Source: Sorex araneus (Eukaryota > Chordata > Mammalia > Eulipotyphla > Soricidae). Taken from it: DNA of 64,000 nucleotides. Below, piece after piece: positions 60,101-63,805 of the stretch; position 1 is the stretch's first letter; every line of letters begins with the position of its first letter. Both the position numbers and the translations under genes were made by a program. The notes under the pieces were generated by a model. The model made no database searches. It was not told where the DNA came from and worked only from the letters and a program-made list of their open reading frames with translations. The stretch lies in assembly GCF_027595985.1 (NCBI RefSeq), contig NC_073302.1:12941811-13005810 (forward strand). The letters are read 5' to 3'.

Positions 60101-61591
60101 CAGGGGTTACTCCCTCTGCACTCAGGAATTACTCCTGGCGGTGCTCAGGGGATGCTGGAAATCGAACCCTGGTCATCCGTGTGCAAAGCAAACACCCTAC
60201 CCGCCGTGCTTCATATGAAATGGAGCGAGAAATTATGATCTGCAAGTATCTTTTCCACTTTGGTGGAATGGTTTTTGTTTACATGATAGCTTCTTTCTTT
60301 GTGTAAAAGTTCTTTAATATAGTGTAGTCCTGTTTACAATTTTTTTCATTCCTCTTGCTAATAGAATTTCCAGATTTAAAAAAAAATTGATGCTGCCATT
60401 TTTTCTTCTTTCCTTTCAGGATTTTTTTTTTTTTGGCTATTTGGGGTTTTTCACATTTCCATTAAAAATTTTAGGCTTATTGGTTGTATTTCCTTGAAAG
60501 ATGCTTATGATATTTTGTGAGGGAATGTAATGAATCTGTGAATCTGTGGACTGATTTAGGCAAAGTCCAAGTGTTCATTTTAATAATTTTTATTCTTTCA
60601 ATCCCTGAAGATGGAATATCTTTCCTAAATTTATTTGTTTTTTACTTCTTTTGACAGTTTATAATTCCCAGTGTATCATTTTTTCAGGTGTTTGATTAGA
60701 TTTACATGCAGATATTTTATCTATTTTTGTTGCAATTAAAAGGTTTTGTTTTGTTAATTTTCCTTTCCTCTATTTTATTGTTTGTCTGTAGAAATTCGGC
60801 AGGTAGTGCCAGAGACATAGTAAAGGGAGTAGGGACACTGATTTGCATGCAACTAAACCTAGTTCAATCCAAAACAACATATTTTGTCCCCTAGCACTGC
60901 CAGAGGTCATTCCTGGGCACAGAGGCAAAAATAGCCCTTGAAAACCACCAGGTGTGGTCAAGAAGGAAGAAGGAGGGAGGGGAGGACGGGAGGGACGGAG
61001 AGAAGGAAAGGTGAGAGGGAGGAAGGGAGGGAGGGAGGGAGGGAGGGAGGGAGGGAGGGAGGGAGGGAGGGAGGGAGGGAGGAGGGAGAGAGGGAGGGAG
61101 GAAGATTCTGTTGGAGATTTTTGTCATTGTGTCTGTCATTTTCTTTTCTGTGCGTTATCCTTTATAGCTTAGGAATTAGAGTGATATTGGCCTCAACGAA
61201 TGTATTTACCATTCACCACTGCTCTGATTTTTTTTGAGAGAGTTTGAAAAATATGGTATTCTTGAAAGTTTTGAATTCACTTATGGAGCCATTTAGTCCA
61301 GATCTTGTATTTTCAGGGAGACTTTTGATTACTATTTTGATTTTTATCCTAGTGATTGTTTTTTTCAATCCATATTTATTCCTGATTTGGTAGTGGGAAG
61401 TTATATGACTGTCCAGTTCTTTTAGATAATGCAACTTGTGTATGAATGATTATAGTAGTCTAATATTCACAGAACATTCCTTTTTGATATTTTAATCTTT
61501 GTCTTTATCTTTCCCTTTTTTAAAACAGATGAACCTTGTAAAGAACGTCTCAGGCCAAGAAGAACTCTGGATGAGAAAATAAAAGAAGAAG
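21674..61591 (+). CDS. C5: Complement component C5 gene, exons 1-16 (5' part)
   Basis: Encodes the N-terminal 686 residues of C5, the secreted complement protein whose cleavage by C5 convertase gives the anaphylatoxin C5a and C5b, which starts the membrane attack complex. Sixteen exons with GT-AG borders join in one open frame (2059 coding bases). Each exon matches my memory of human C5 in phase, and Cys669 and the RPRR site at 674-677 fall on the same numbers. The product so far is the signal peptide, the beta chain and the start of C5a. Missing here are the rest of C5a, the thioester-like domain, CUB, MG7-8 and C345C. No frameshift or internal stop is seen, so the gene looks functional. Confidence 0.97.
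22188..23170 (-). mobile_element. ORF-less L1-tailed element with tandem 332-bp monomers
   Basis: Flanked by cagt(a/g)ttaatacttta (22172-22187, 23171-23186). The minus-strand 5' part has one full and one partial GC-rich monomer, then the shared middle and L1-like 3' end near 22215. The 5' monomers differ from those at 15574, so two promoter-like types share one 3' end. The G-rich tract is interrupted by an aaaac-rich stretch at 22300-22340. Confidence 0.88.
22678..23170 (-). repeat. Tandem GC-rich monomers, 332 bp period
   Basis: The block from agttcacagtctccatacat to the CCGG-rich end (22678-22845) recurs at 23010-23170 with few changes. The joining part (22846-23009) contains a T-run and ctcccggaggggagagagac. 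Confidence 0.87.
23245..23355 (+). mobile_element. Degenerate SOR-like SINE
   Basis: Only parts are recognisable (tcctctgagcactgcttggg; agatgtagccccaag). Confidence 0.45.
23524..23708 (+). mobile_element. SOR-B SINE, head missing
   Basis: Starts within the 3' half (cgcccctctcagagagctca) and ends with gacagtgacagtg. The headless 5' end is like the copy at 1056. Confidence 0.88.
24121..24296 (-). mobile_element. SOR-A SINE, full length
   Basis: Duplication atcagtcaattaaa (24107-24120, 24297-24310). The last few bases of the head are lost at the right end. Confidence 0.93.
24325..24600. mobile_element. Possible L2-like ancient repeat
   Basis: The series catgtgctaggcactgaaaa, ggtaacatttggtctgaaga resembles a widespread ancient mammalian repeat with 'tgctaggcactg...gaggtgacatttgag' blocks. 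Family assignment is tentative. Confidence 0.4.
24948..25094 (-). mobile_element. Old SINE relic
   Basis: Inverted SOR-type blocks (ttaaatctaggacctcacat, atatgcaaggctgtgatct) are heavily diverged. Confidence 0.5.
25165..25350 (+). mobile_element. MIR element
   Basis: Contains the MIR core order tgtgaatttgggcaagtcag ... gggaataatcac ... aaagtgctccgatcagtact ... gcacagagcagg. An ancient mammalian SINE. Confidence 0.75.
25595..25800 (-). mobile_element. MIR element
   Basis: Inverted MIR: atactgaataccaagcatga through tgtggtcactcagccagtag and ggcagaactagaattcagtg. Confidence 0.75.
25903..26080 (+). mobile_element. SOR-A SINE
   Basis: Head gagctgaagagatagtacag with box B-like cccaggctcaatgctc; the tail is (AAAT)n-like. 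Confidence 0.87.
26296..26488 (+). CDS. C5: C5 exon 2: start of MG1
   Basis: 193 bp, residues 22-86. It begins [12 protein letters not shown] and ends QNSAILN; with exon 3 it forms macroglobulin domain MG1. The acceptor is ttctattccaacag and the donor is GTATGT, phase 0 at the 3' end. It contains the conserved [14 protein letters not shown] segment. Asn replaces the Thr I recall in human at residue 86. Confidence 0.97.
26579..26630. repeat. Imperfect inverted repeat
   Basis: TTTCACTCTATC at 26579-26590 pairs with GATAGAGTGAAA at 26619-26630. After a 2-base bulge, ATTAT pairs with ATAAT, leaving a 16-base loop. It could be a small MITE-like relic; the family is unknown. Confidence 0.6.
26955..27206 (+). 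mobile_element. Ancient L1 ORF2 remnant
   Basis: Order tatttaccccaaggcacaaa, ttcattgcattgcttagtac, aacaatagatgaatggataa, atgtggatagaaatggaagg matches the L1 ORF2 3' region. It is noncoding. Confidence 0.8.
27207..27275 (+). mobile_element. SOR-A SINE fragment
   Basis: Only the 3' body (ggtcacagagccaggagtaa, cccgagcaccactgatatgg). Confidence 0.6.
27320..28145 (-). mobile_element. Long relative of the SOR-B 3' half
   Basis: Minus-strand element with a (GAT)n tail at 27328-27350, interrupted by a SOR-A at about 27369-27545. From 27546 to 27785 it matches the SOR-B 3' half (gtctccattcgt; cattgttactgtttgggca; gggagtttgccaggctctcc; ctctcggtagctt) but has about 95 extra bp inside. It continues another 350 bp to about 28145 in GC-rich sequence absent from SOR-B. 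No ORF of note. It may be the parent or partner from which SOR-B took its 3' end. Confidence 0.6.
27369..27545 (-). mobile_element. SOR-A SINE, nested
   Basis: Close to consensus; inserted into the long SOR-B-related element, with atcatcaatattc / atcatcgattttc as the diverged target duplication. Confidence 0.9.
28300..28323. repeat. (CT)n microsatellite
   Basis: About twelve CT units. Confidence 0.9.
28378..28462. repeat. (TCC)n / (TTC)n microsatellite
   Basis: About 85 bp of mostly TCC units with TTC interruptions. The proline-rich frame through it is an artefact of the repeat. Confidence 0.95.
28550..28715 (+). mobile_element. Old SOR-A SINE
   Basis: Head ggccagagagatagcacagt and body ccacaaatggtcccctgagc; diverged with no clear tail. 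Confidence 0.78.
28978..29140 (+). CDS. C5: C5 exon 3: end of MG1, start of MG2
   Basis: 163 bp, residues 87-140 plus one base. Conserved [10 protein letters not shown] and [15 protein letters not shown] segments place the MG1-MG2 boundary here. The residues after IQP (IQLSRKKD) differ from those I recall in human but are equal in length. Acceptor tcttttacag; donor GTAGGT; phase 1. Confidence 0.97.
29325..29575 (-). mobile_element. SOR-B SINE, full length, nested
   Basis: Minus-strand copy with duplication ctggtaaaga (29315-29324, 29576-29585) and an inverted cactgtcat tail at its left. Part of the head next to box B is deleted (cgaacccgggtgtgcaagg). Confidence 0.92.
29612..30123 (+). mobile_element. 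L1 3' end, 5'-truncated
   Basis: 512 bp with duplication gaaat(a/t)ctgcatgcct (29596-29611, 30124-30139). It runs from the ORF2 end (aaaatgagtcagaaagagag) through the UTR to AATAAA and an A-tail at about 30098-30123. Confidence 0.92.
30386..30450 (-). mobile_element. L1 3' tip fragment
   Basis: T-run then attgaatcactgtgagatag and gaagctgttcattattg, an inverted L1 terminus of about 65 bp. Confidence 0.6.
30964..31133 (+). mobile_element. SOR-A SINE, full length
   Basis: Duplication agcatttctctcact (30949-30963, 31134-31148). The head ggctggagtgatagcagagt and tail are intact. Confidence 0.95.
31508..31750 (+). mobile_element. SOR-B SINE, full length
   Basis: Head tggctggagtgatagcatag and complete 3' half; the tail gggacaacagtgctacagta is a mutated ACAGTG array. 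Confidence 0.9.
31754..31998 (-). mobile_element. L1 3' end with 5' inversion
   Basis: 31754-31888 is an inverted L1 3' UTR. 31889-31998 is an ORF2 segment in the opposite orientation (cagatgactggttaaagaaa, ctacacaatggaatactatg). Head-to-head pieces of one element are typical of twin priming. Confidence 0.8.
32013..32172 (+). mobile_element. SOR-A SINE, full length
   Basis: Duplication agat(a/g)taattgca (32000-32012, 32173-32185). The gtcccctgag block is missing in its body. Confidence 0.92.
32380..32552 (+). mobile_element. Old SOR-A SINE
   Basis: Head ttggggccagagagatagaa; tail of AAAT units (32525-32550). Confidence 0.8.
33173..33243 (+). CDS. C5: C5 exon 4: MG2
   Basis: 71 bp, completing Val141 through Ile164. 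[20 protein letters not shown] is the conserved MG2 strand region. Acceptor attcttacag; donor GTAAGT; phase 0. Confidence 0.96.
33413..33455. repeat. Perfect 18-bp inverted repeat
   Basis: Arms 33413-33430 and 33438-33455 (ATGTCAGAGTGGATCAAT and its exact reverse complement) with a 7-base loop. The right arm and its downstream flank recur at about 33911-33946 in diverged form. Confidence 0.9.
33580..33748 (+). mobile_element. Old SOR-like SINE
   Basis: gctcagtggactgagccca and cagggttgatcctcagcact are head-like; the body is diverged, with an A-rich tail (33729-33741). Confidence 0.6.
34042..34372 (+). repeat. Local direct duplication, copy A
   Basis: gttaaccatgccttcgttaa followed, around the SINE, by ccatcttttctaatgattag and a G-rich stretch. 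It matches copy B at 35821-35975. Copy A carries a SOR-A that copy B lacks. Confidence 0.8.
34076..34247 (+). mobile_element. SOR-A SINE, near-consensus (young)
   Basis: 16-bp perfect duplication aagaaaggaggagatg (34060-34075, 34248-34263). The head gcaatagcacagcgggtagg and box B gggttcgattccc are intact, making this one of the best reference copies in the window. Confidence 0.97.
35437..35466. repeat. (GT)n microsatellite
   Basis: About 14 GT units. Confidence 0.95.
35673..35764 (+). CDS. C5: C5 exon 5: MG2
   Basis: 92 bp, residues 165-194 plus two bases. [12 protein letters not shown] and [14 protein letters not shown] are conserved. Acceptor tattcaaag lacks a C before AG; donor GTATTT is weak at +4 to +6. 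The frame continues in the intron, but exon 6 restores the conserved YGVWTI directly after Lys195. Confidence 0.95.
35821..35975 (+). repeat. Local direct duplication, copy B
   Basis: Starts 57 bp after exon 5. Matches copy A in gttaaccaagccttcatgag, ccatcttttctaatgattag and the catctgcagtt...catagaaat end. Copy B has its own short duplication of ctgcagttctct. Confidence 0.8.
36150..36853 (-). mobile_element. ORF-less L1-tailed element with 3' transduction
   Basis: Flanked by a 16-bp perfect duplication cctttgtagtattttc (36134-36149, 36854-36869). The minus-strand 5' end is GC-rich (36740-36853); the 3' end is at about 36290. About 115 bp of unrelated AT-rich sequence (36158-36273) and a second A-run follow before the duplication. 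Confidence 0.87.
37310..37520 (+). mobile_element. L2 3' end
   Basis: ccaatacttttgcacatgct and ccagtgcttaatatagtgct ... cagtaaatatatttgagtga follow the order of the L2 3' terminus. Confidence 0.6.
37841..38027 (+). mobile_element. SOR-A SINE, full length
   Basis: Duplication ctaaatttct (37831-37840, 38028-38037). The head has gcatgtttctggcacacagc in place of the usual block. Confidence 0.92.
38147..38340 (-). mobile_element. Possible LINE 3' end of another lineage
   Basis: A (TTG)n run (38149-38168) precedes tagtttaggcagcaaggtta and ccccagcatcacccaagtcc. It looks like an inverted retroelement 3' end, but I cannot name it. Confidence 0.4.
38415..38497 (+). CDS. C5: C5 exon 6: end of MG2
   Basis: 83 bp, completing Lys195 to Tyr222 plus one base. 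[16 protein letters not shown] and TTYFEVKEY are conserved. Acceptor attttccacag; donor GTAATT; phase 1. Confidence 0.97.
39013..39194 (-). mobile_element. SOR-A SINE, full length
   Basis: Duplication actag(c/t)tta. It has a 4-bp internal aaat duplication in the head (caaataaatgcc). Confidence 0.93.
39830..39990 (+). mobile_element. Old SOR-A SINE
   Basis: Head tggggccagagagatagtac, body ctatatggtgcccttaatat; A-rich tail at 39976-39995. Confidence 0.8.
40075..40265 (+). mobile_element. Possible L2 fragment
   Basis: ttcaagtatcaattgaaaag and gggaactagagcctgaattc follow an L2-like block order; strongly diverged. Confidence 0.4.
40375..40548 (+). mobile_element. Old SOR-A SINE
   Basis: Head gatgatagtacagcaggtta; body caccaggagtgatcctgagt; tail aaaacaagcaaaaaa. 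Confidence 0.75.
40610..41049 (-). mobile_element. ORF-less L1-tailed element with 5' inversion and 3' transduction
   Basis: Flanked by a 17-bp perfect duplication gaaaacactgctgattt (40593-40609, 41050-41066). Most of it is minus strand, but the last part (about 41018-41049, acctcatacctctttatcct) is in plus orientation. This creates an inverted pair tttccattgctga / tcagcaatggaaa. A 15-bp foreign stretch (40615-40629) lies between two A-runs. Confidence 0.85.
41662..41868 (-). mobile_element. C5: L1-like 3' end inserted just upstream of exon 7
   Basis: Flanked by tactttaatttt (41650-41661, 41869-41880). Only the 3'-most 200 bp, with the ccacatggtga block near 41690. The downstream duplication ends 34 bp before exon 7, so the branch-site region of this intron may have been altered. 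Confidence 0.85.
41915..42005 (+). CDS. C5: C5 exon 7: start of MG3
   Basis: 91 bp, completing Val223 to Ala252 plus two bases. [20 protein letters not shown] is conserved. Acceptor tttttatctttag; donor GTAAGA; phase 2. Confidence 0.97.
42006..43229 (+). other. C5: C5 intron 7
   Basis: Phase 2, 1.2 kb. Apart from a MIR, no family is recognised; it is free of SOR and L1 copies. Confidence 0.85.
42515..42655 (-). mobile_element. MIR element
   Basis: Inverted MIR: attacaagtgagaaaatgga ... cagttagtaaattgcatgat ... acagtctgtgcttc. Confidence 0.65.
43230..43344 (+). CDS. C5: C5 exon 8: MG3
   Basis: 115 bp, residues 253-291. [17 protein letters not shown] then [12 protein letters not shown]. Acceptor gtttgacag; donor GTAAGA; phase 0. 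The last residues (FRSTT) differ from human, as I recall it, at equal length. Confidence 0.96.
44244..44680 (+). mobile_element. MER5A-like hAT transposon relic, split by a SINE
   Basis: 44244-44346 (cagtatttctcgaccggggg ... caccaaatgggtag) and 44587-44680 (aggccagaaatgctgctaag ... tcaagggggctgagac) read as one MER5A-type nonautonomous hAT-Charlie element. It is ancient and shared by placental mammals. Confidence 0.78.
44347..44586 (-). mobile_element. SOR-B SINE, full length, nested
   Basis: Minus-strand copy; inverted tail agtgctgtagcgctgtcatc at left, head gtgctatcgccccag at right. Inserted in the MER5A-like element at gggtag/agg. Confidence 0.92.
45629..45755 (+). CDS. C5: C5 exon 9: MG3-MG4
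   Basis: 127 bp, residues 292-333 plus one base. [10 protein letters not shown] and [12 protein letters not shown] are conserved. The acceptor is ctttttaaaaag, where five A precede AG and weaken the tract; donor GTAAAT; phase 1. Confidence 0.96.
45800..45953 (-). mobile_element. Old SOR-A SINE
   Basis: ctcagggatcactcctggca and head gtactatctctccagcccc; the 3' A-tail is lost. Confidence 0.82.
46029..46735 (-). mobile_element. L1 3' end and ORF2 terminus
   Basis: Inverted UTR (caccagtgcccatattccac) through the ORF2 end (ttgatccacttatatgcaaa, taaccagtcatctgttcttg). No A-tail-proximal target duplication was identified. Confidence 0.83.
48436..48614 (-). mobile_element. SOR-A SINE, full length
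   Basis: T-rich tail with ttttgtttgctttttgggtc, body and head gtactattgctccagccccc are complete. Confidence 0.93.
48894..49009 (+). CDS. C5: C5 exon 10: MG4
   Basis: 116 bp, completing Gly334 to Lys372. [12 protein letters not shown] and [17 protein letters not shown] are conserved. Acceptor cttttatttag; donor GTAGAT; phase 0. The open frame running on past 49009 is intronic. Confidence 0.96.
49508..49671 (-). mobile_element. SOR-A SINE
   Basis: Body tgctgagggagtacttctgc with the usual ctcctggct block deleted; head atgctatcgctcaagcccc. Confidence 0.9.
49940..50075 (-). mobile_element. Degenerate SINE
   Basis: agcacctgacagtgttggaa and ggtagtggtcagggggccaa are body-like; otherwise heavily diverged. 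Confidence 0.45.
50106..50336 (+). mobile_element. SOR-B SINE, full length
   Basis: 13-bp perfect duplication atttttctttgac (50093-50105, 50337-50349). The copy ends at gagcaacagg without repeated tail units, so its 3' end carries almost no simple-sequence tail. Confidence 0.94.
50685..50870 (+). CDS. C5: C5 exon 11: MG4
   Basis: 186 bp, residues 373-434. [20 protein letters not shown] and [16 protein letters not shown] are conserved. Acceptor ctgaccaacag; donor GTGAGC; phase 0 at both ends. Confidence 0.97.
51151..51195. repeat. (CA)n microsatellite
   Basis: About 20 CA units, with one interruption near the start. Confidence 0.95.
51355..51790 (-). mobile_element. MIR element split by a DNA transposon
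   Basis: 51355-51470 (catctactgagcacttctag, gtgctacgtatagtactaag) and 51705-51790 (ttttgtggttgagaaaacag) are successive parts of an inverted MIR. Confidence 0.6.
51471..51704. mobile_element. hAT-like transposon relic
   Basis: 234 bp with imperfect terminal inverted repeats: cagtggctttcaaact at the left and ggtttgaaatccctg at the right. This is typical of ancient mammalian hAT-Charlie nonautonomous copies. The family is not named. Confidence 0.6.
51931..52110 (+). mobile_element. SOR-A SINE, diverged
   Basis: Head ctggggctagagaggcagga; body ccttatggtttcccaatcac; tail ccccaaaagaaaacaaaag. Confidence 0.83.
52551..52754 (+). CDS. C5: C5 exon 12: MG5
   Basis: 204 bp, residues 435-502. [19 protein letters not shown] and [18 protein letters not shown] are conserved. 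Acceptor tctttttcag; donor GTAAGT; phase 0. The start reads [14 protein letters not shown]. Confidence 0.97.
52908..53082 (+). mobile_element. SOR-A SINE, near-consensus (young)
   Basis: 17-bp perfect duplication agaaaatgtgcatgcct (52891-52907, 53083-53099), with few differences from the copy at 34076-34247. Confidence 0.97.
53888..54050 (+). mobile_element. Old SOR-like SINE
   Basis: Head gattagggaaatggcataga and body gtcaggagtgttccctgagt, with a small duplication of atcagccctgattt. Confidence 0.65.
54412..54578 (-). mobile_element. L1 3' end, 5'-truncated
   Basis: T-run, ttaattaaatcactgagata, then ccttcacaagtgtgcatttc and agtgtccccagtttccttcc. Confidence 0.75.
54608..54777 (-). mobile_element. 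SOR-A SINE
   Basis: Body cacccggcaatgctctggga with an inserted gcattgtaattctca; head actattgctcaggcccc. Confidence 0.88.
54870..55107 (+). mobile_element. SOR-B SINE
   Basis: Head agctggagtgatagcacagc and 3' half with a 15-bp gap (cggagagctaccgagag). The tail gatgacagtgatacagtg ends 67 bp before exon 13. Confidence 0.92.
55175..55384 (+). CDS. C5: C5 exon 13: end of MG5, start of MG6
   Basis: 210 bp, residues 503-572. [33 protein letters not shown] and [17 protein letters not shown] are conserved. The Cys in EEKC falls at 567, which I recall as an interchain disulfide in human C5. Acceptor gttcattttcag; donor GTAAGC; phase 0. Confidence 0.97.
55385..55500 (+). other. C5: C5 intron 13 (116 bp)
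   Basis: The shortest intron here. It starts GTAAGC, ends gatcttgtag and contains no repeat. Confidence 0.93.
55501..55650 (+). CDS. C5: C5 exon 14: MG6 N-terminal half
   Basis: 150 bp, residues 573-622. [17 protein letters not shown] is conserved. The end RKTKKPVKK is more basic than the human equivalent I recall. The donor is AAA|GTTAAG, with T at +3, a weak site, but length and frame demand it. An alternative GT five bases downstream (55656) would shift the frame. Confidence 0.93.
55651..56885 (+). other. C5: C5 intron 14
   Basis: Phase 0, 1.2 kb. One tRNA-headed SINE; 55660-56055 and 56290-56880 show no family. Confidence 0.87.
56057..56265 (+). mobile_element. Older tRNA-headed SINE, second copy
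   Basis: Head gggatcagagcgatagcttg; the 3' part (cccagcatcactcaagcctg, gggtccctgagcaatgcttg) resembles 10296-10510 more than SOR-A. Confidence 0.5.
56886..57015 (+). CDS. C5: C5 exon 15: MG6 to linker
   Basis: 130 bp, residues 623-665 plus one base. DLGCGAGGG holds the Cys at 634, a disulfide partner of Cys669 in exon 16 by analogy with human C5. [16 protein letters not shown] is conserved. Acceptor tttctggacag; donor GTAAAG; phase 1. Confidence 0.97.
57577..58864 (-). mobile_element. L1, 5'-truncated, with ORF2 C-terminus and 3' UTR
   Basis: 1.29 kb with duplication gaagcaca(a/g)tagttttta (57559-57576, 58865-58882). Minus-strand frames 58858-58361 and 58649-58230 together read as the L1 ORF2 C-terminal domain, including [16 protein letters not shown] (a CCHC-like Cys-rich motif) and the LLGIYPKD segment. 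A frame change separates them, so no protein is made. It is a relatively young copy and a good reference for the split L1 at 16970-19172. Confidence 0.95.
60067..60212 (-). mobile_element. SOR-A SINE with internal deletions
   Basis: Tail tttgctttttgggtcacacc at left. The ctggct and ccatatgg blocks are deleted and the head stops at cccgccgtgctt. Confidence 0.9.
60795..60962 (+). mobile_element. Old SOR-A SINE
   Basis: Head gtgccagagacatagtaaag; body ccctagcactgccagaggtc; its 3' tail is continuous with the purine array that follows. Confidence 0.75.
60963..61103. repeat. (GGGA)n purine array
   Basis: About 140 bp, mostly GGGA units on the plus strand (a near-pure run at 61018-61080), growing out of the SINE's A-rich tail. 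Long frames through it (LPPS repeats on minus) are artefacts. Confidence 0.95.
61529..61591 (+). CDS. C5: C5 exon 16: beta-chain end, processing site and C5a N-terminus
   Basis: 63 bp, completing Asp666 to Glu686 plus one base. [21 protein letters not shown] contains Cys669 and the basic processing site; C5a begins at Thr678. Acceptor cttttttaaaacag; the donor GTATTC is weak at +5 and +6; phase 1. The rest of C5a would follow in exon 17, not seen before the window end. Confidence 0.96.
61552..61563 (+). other. C5: C5 proprotein processing site RPRR
   Basis: Codons 674-677 encode Arg-Pro-Arg-Arg, the furin-type tetrabasic linker removed between the beta and alpha chains. The next codon, Thr678, is the first residue of C5a. 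Confidence 0.95.
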
Positions 61592-61924
61592 GTATTCTGA
61601 AAATTTTCATGTGATATAAAATATGTGGCTATCTTTTTAAAAATCTGGAGAAAATTAAACATTTCATTTCCCCTAACTGAAAGATAAAGGCTAAAAAAGA
61701 AAGATATGCACAGATATCTATCTTGTCTTCCTAAAAGGGATTAATCCAAATAAATCCAGAGTTTATTTGCCATAACCTTCATCCTGATGAAATAAATCTT
61801 TGTTATATTTTTACTCAAAATCTAAAATATACACTGTAATTTGTCACAAGACTTTTCTTTCTATAAACTTCATCAAACAATTGATGTTGTTGGGTTTTGC
61901 CTTTTGGGTTGTTTTAATTTTTGT

Positions 61925-62103
61925 TTTTGTTTCTTTGGCTTTTGGAGTCACACCTGACGATGTTCAGGAGTTAATCCTGACTCTGCACTCCGGAATTACT
62001 CCTAGCAGTGTTAGGGAACCATGTGGAACACCGGGGATTGAACCCAGGTCGGGCATGGGCAAGGTACATGCCCTACCTGATGTAATATCACTCCGGTACC
62101 ACA
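61925..62103 (-). mobile_element. SOR-A SINE, diverged
   Basis: Tail tttggcttttggagtcacac; body ccatgtggaacaccggggat; head taatatcactccggtacc. Confidence 0.88.
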
Positions 62104-62199
62104 TCAAACATAGCCTTTCATTTTATTCTGACAAAATTATTTGATTAACTTAGAGGTATACCTAAAAATTTATTTCTTTTTTTATATATAAGAAGTTGG

Positions 62200-62754
62200 T
62201 TGGATGGGCATGAAAAGTTTCATGCTGAGTGAAATGAGTCAGAAAGAGAGAGACAGACATAGAAAGATTGCACTCATCTATGGTATATAGAATAACAGAG
62301 TGGGAGACTATCACCCAAGAACTGTAGAAATAAGTACCAGGAGGTTGACTCCATGGCTTCGAGGCTGGCCTCACGTTCCGGGGAAAGGTCAACTCAGAGA
62401 AGCGATCACCAACTACATTGTAGTCGAAGGCCATGTGGGGGAAGGGAGTTGCGGGCTGAATGAGGGCTAGAGACTGAGCACAGCGGCCACTCAACACCTT
62501 TATTGCAAACCACAACAGCTAATTAGAGAGAACAGAAGGGAATGCCTTGCCACAGTGGCAGGGTGGGGTGGGGGGGAGATGGGATTGGGGAGGGTGGGAG
62601 GGATGCTGGGTTTACGGGTGGTGGAGAATGGGCACTGGTGAAGGGATGGGTTCCCGAACTTTGTATGAGGGAAGTATAAGCACAAAAGTGTATAAATCTG
62701 TAACTGTACCCTCACGGTGATTCTCTAATTAAAAATAAATAAAATTTAAAAAAA
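62200..62754 (+). mobile_element. L1 3' end, 5'-truncated
   Basis: Duplication aagaagttgg (62190-62199, 62755-62764). Begins in the ORF2 end/UTR (gagtgaaatgagtcagaaag) and ends ctctaattaaaaataaataa plus an A-tail. Confidence 0.93.
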
Positions 62755-63299
62755 AAGAAGTTGGATTACTACCTGGAAAATAAGTCAAATAGAAATTATT
62801 TTAGATAATTACTTAAATGGAAATCTGATTGTTGCTAAGGTTACAATAGACAGTTAAACCAGGAACCAGGGACTTGAATTCAATTAATAGTACTAACTAC
62901 TGCAATATAATAATTTCTTCAGTTTGCATGTGAGTTATTTTATTTCTAAATTTTTCTCTAAGTTCTAATAACATGAAAAGAGAAACATTGATTAATTCAA
63001 GCATTTGTCAAGAAGAAATGTGCCGCATTAGTGAAAATCTATAAACCATGCAAGAAATGTTTGAAAATATGAGATATTAAGCCTGACACAATTAATAGAA
63101 AAAATAATACTAGTTTCTTCCAATATTTGATACTTCTCATACTTTTAACTCTTTTATTCAAAGTGTACTGAAATAAATTTGAGAGTTTCAAAAGTTAGTA
63201 TTTGACTTAATTGTAAAAAGCCTTTTTAATTAGTATGTATTGCAATGAACTGAGACTATATTTTCCCCATTCATGGGCTAATTTTAAAGGGATGCTGGT

Positions 63300-63791
63300 C
63301 TGTGGAATATAAAATAATAGACTAGGAGTCTAATACCCAAGAATAGTAGAAATAAGTACTAGGAGGTTGACTCCATGGCTTGGAGGCTGGTCTCTCATTC
63401 TGGACAACTCAGAGAAGGGAACACCAAATAAAATGTGGTCGGAGGTCATGCGGGGGAGGAGAGATGCGTGCCAAATGTAGACTAGAGACTGAACACAATG
63501 GCCACTCAACACCTTTATTGCAAACCACAACACCTAATCAGAGAGAGAGAACGAAAGGGAATACCCTGCCATAGTGGCAGTGTGGGGTGGGGGGAGACGG
63601 GACTGGGGAGGGTGGGAGGGACACTGGGCTTACTGGTGGTGGAGAATGGGCACTAGCGAAGGGATGGGTTCTCGAAGTTTGTATGGGGGAAACATGAGCA
63701 CAATAATGTATAAATCTGTAACTGTACCGTCACAGTGATTCACTAATTAAAAAATAAATTAAAAAATAAATTAAATAAATAAATAAATAAT
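63300..63791 (+). mobile_element. L1 3' end, 5'-truncated
   Basis: 14-bp perfect duplication aaagggatgctggt (63286-63299, 63792-63805). Same UTR subfamily as 62200-62754, which it matches over most of its length; AAAT-rich tail. Confidence 0.93.
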
Positions 63792-63805
63792 AAAGGGATG
63801 CTGGT

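Larger units (their letters stand above)
59390..61500 (-). mobile_element. Ancient L1 ORF2 remnant
   Basis: Inverted ORF2 blocks: catccaccaccaaaatccca (3' side), ttgtattgctgggccatatg, gagataatatctcattgtga, then gaatctgtggactgatttag and ttttatctatttttgttgca further into the reverse transcriptase region. Two SINEs interrupt it. It is noncoding. Confidence 0.75.
57016..61528 (+). other. C5: C5 intron 15
   Basis: Phase 1, 4.5 kb. Two L1 elements of different age, SINEs and a (GGGA)n array. 57020-57555 and 58885-59385 show no family. Confidence 0.88.

Noticed and set aside
60891..61139. LPPS-repeat frame (and GGREG-repeat frames on the other strand)
   Set aside because: Translation of the (GGGA)n array.
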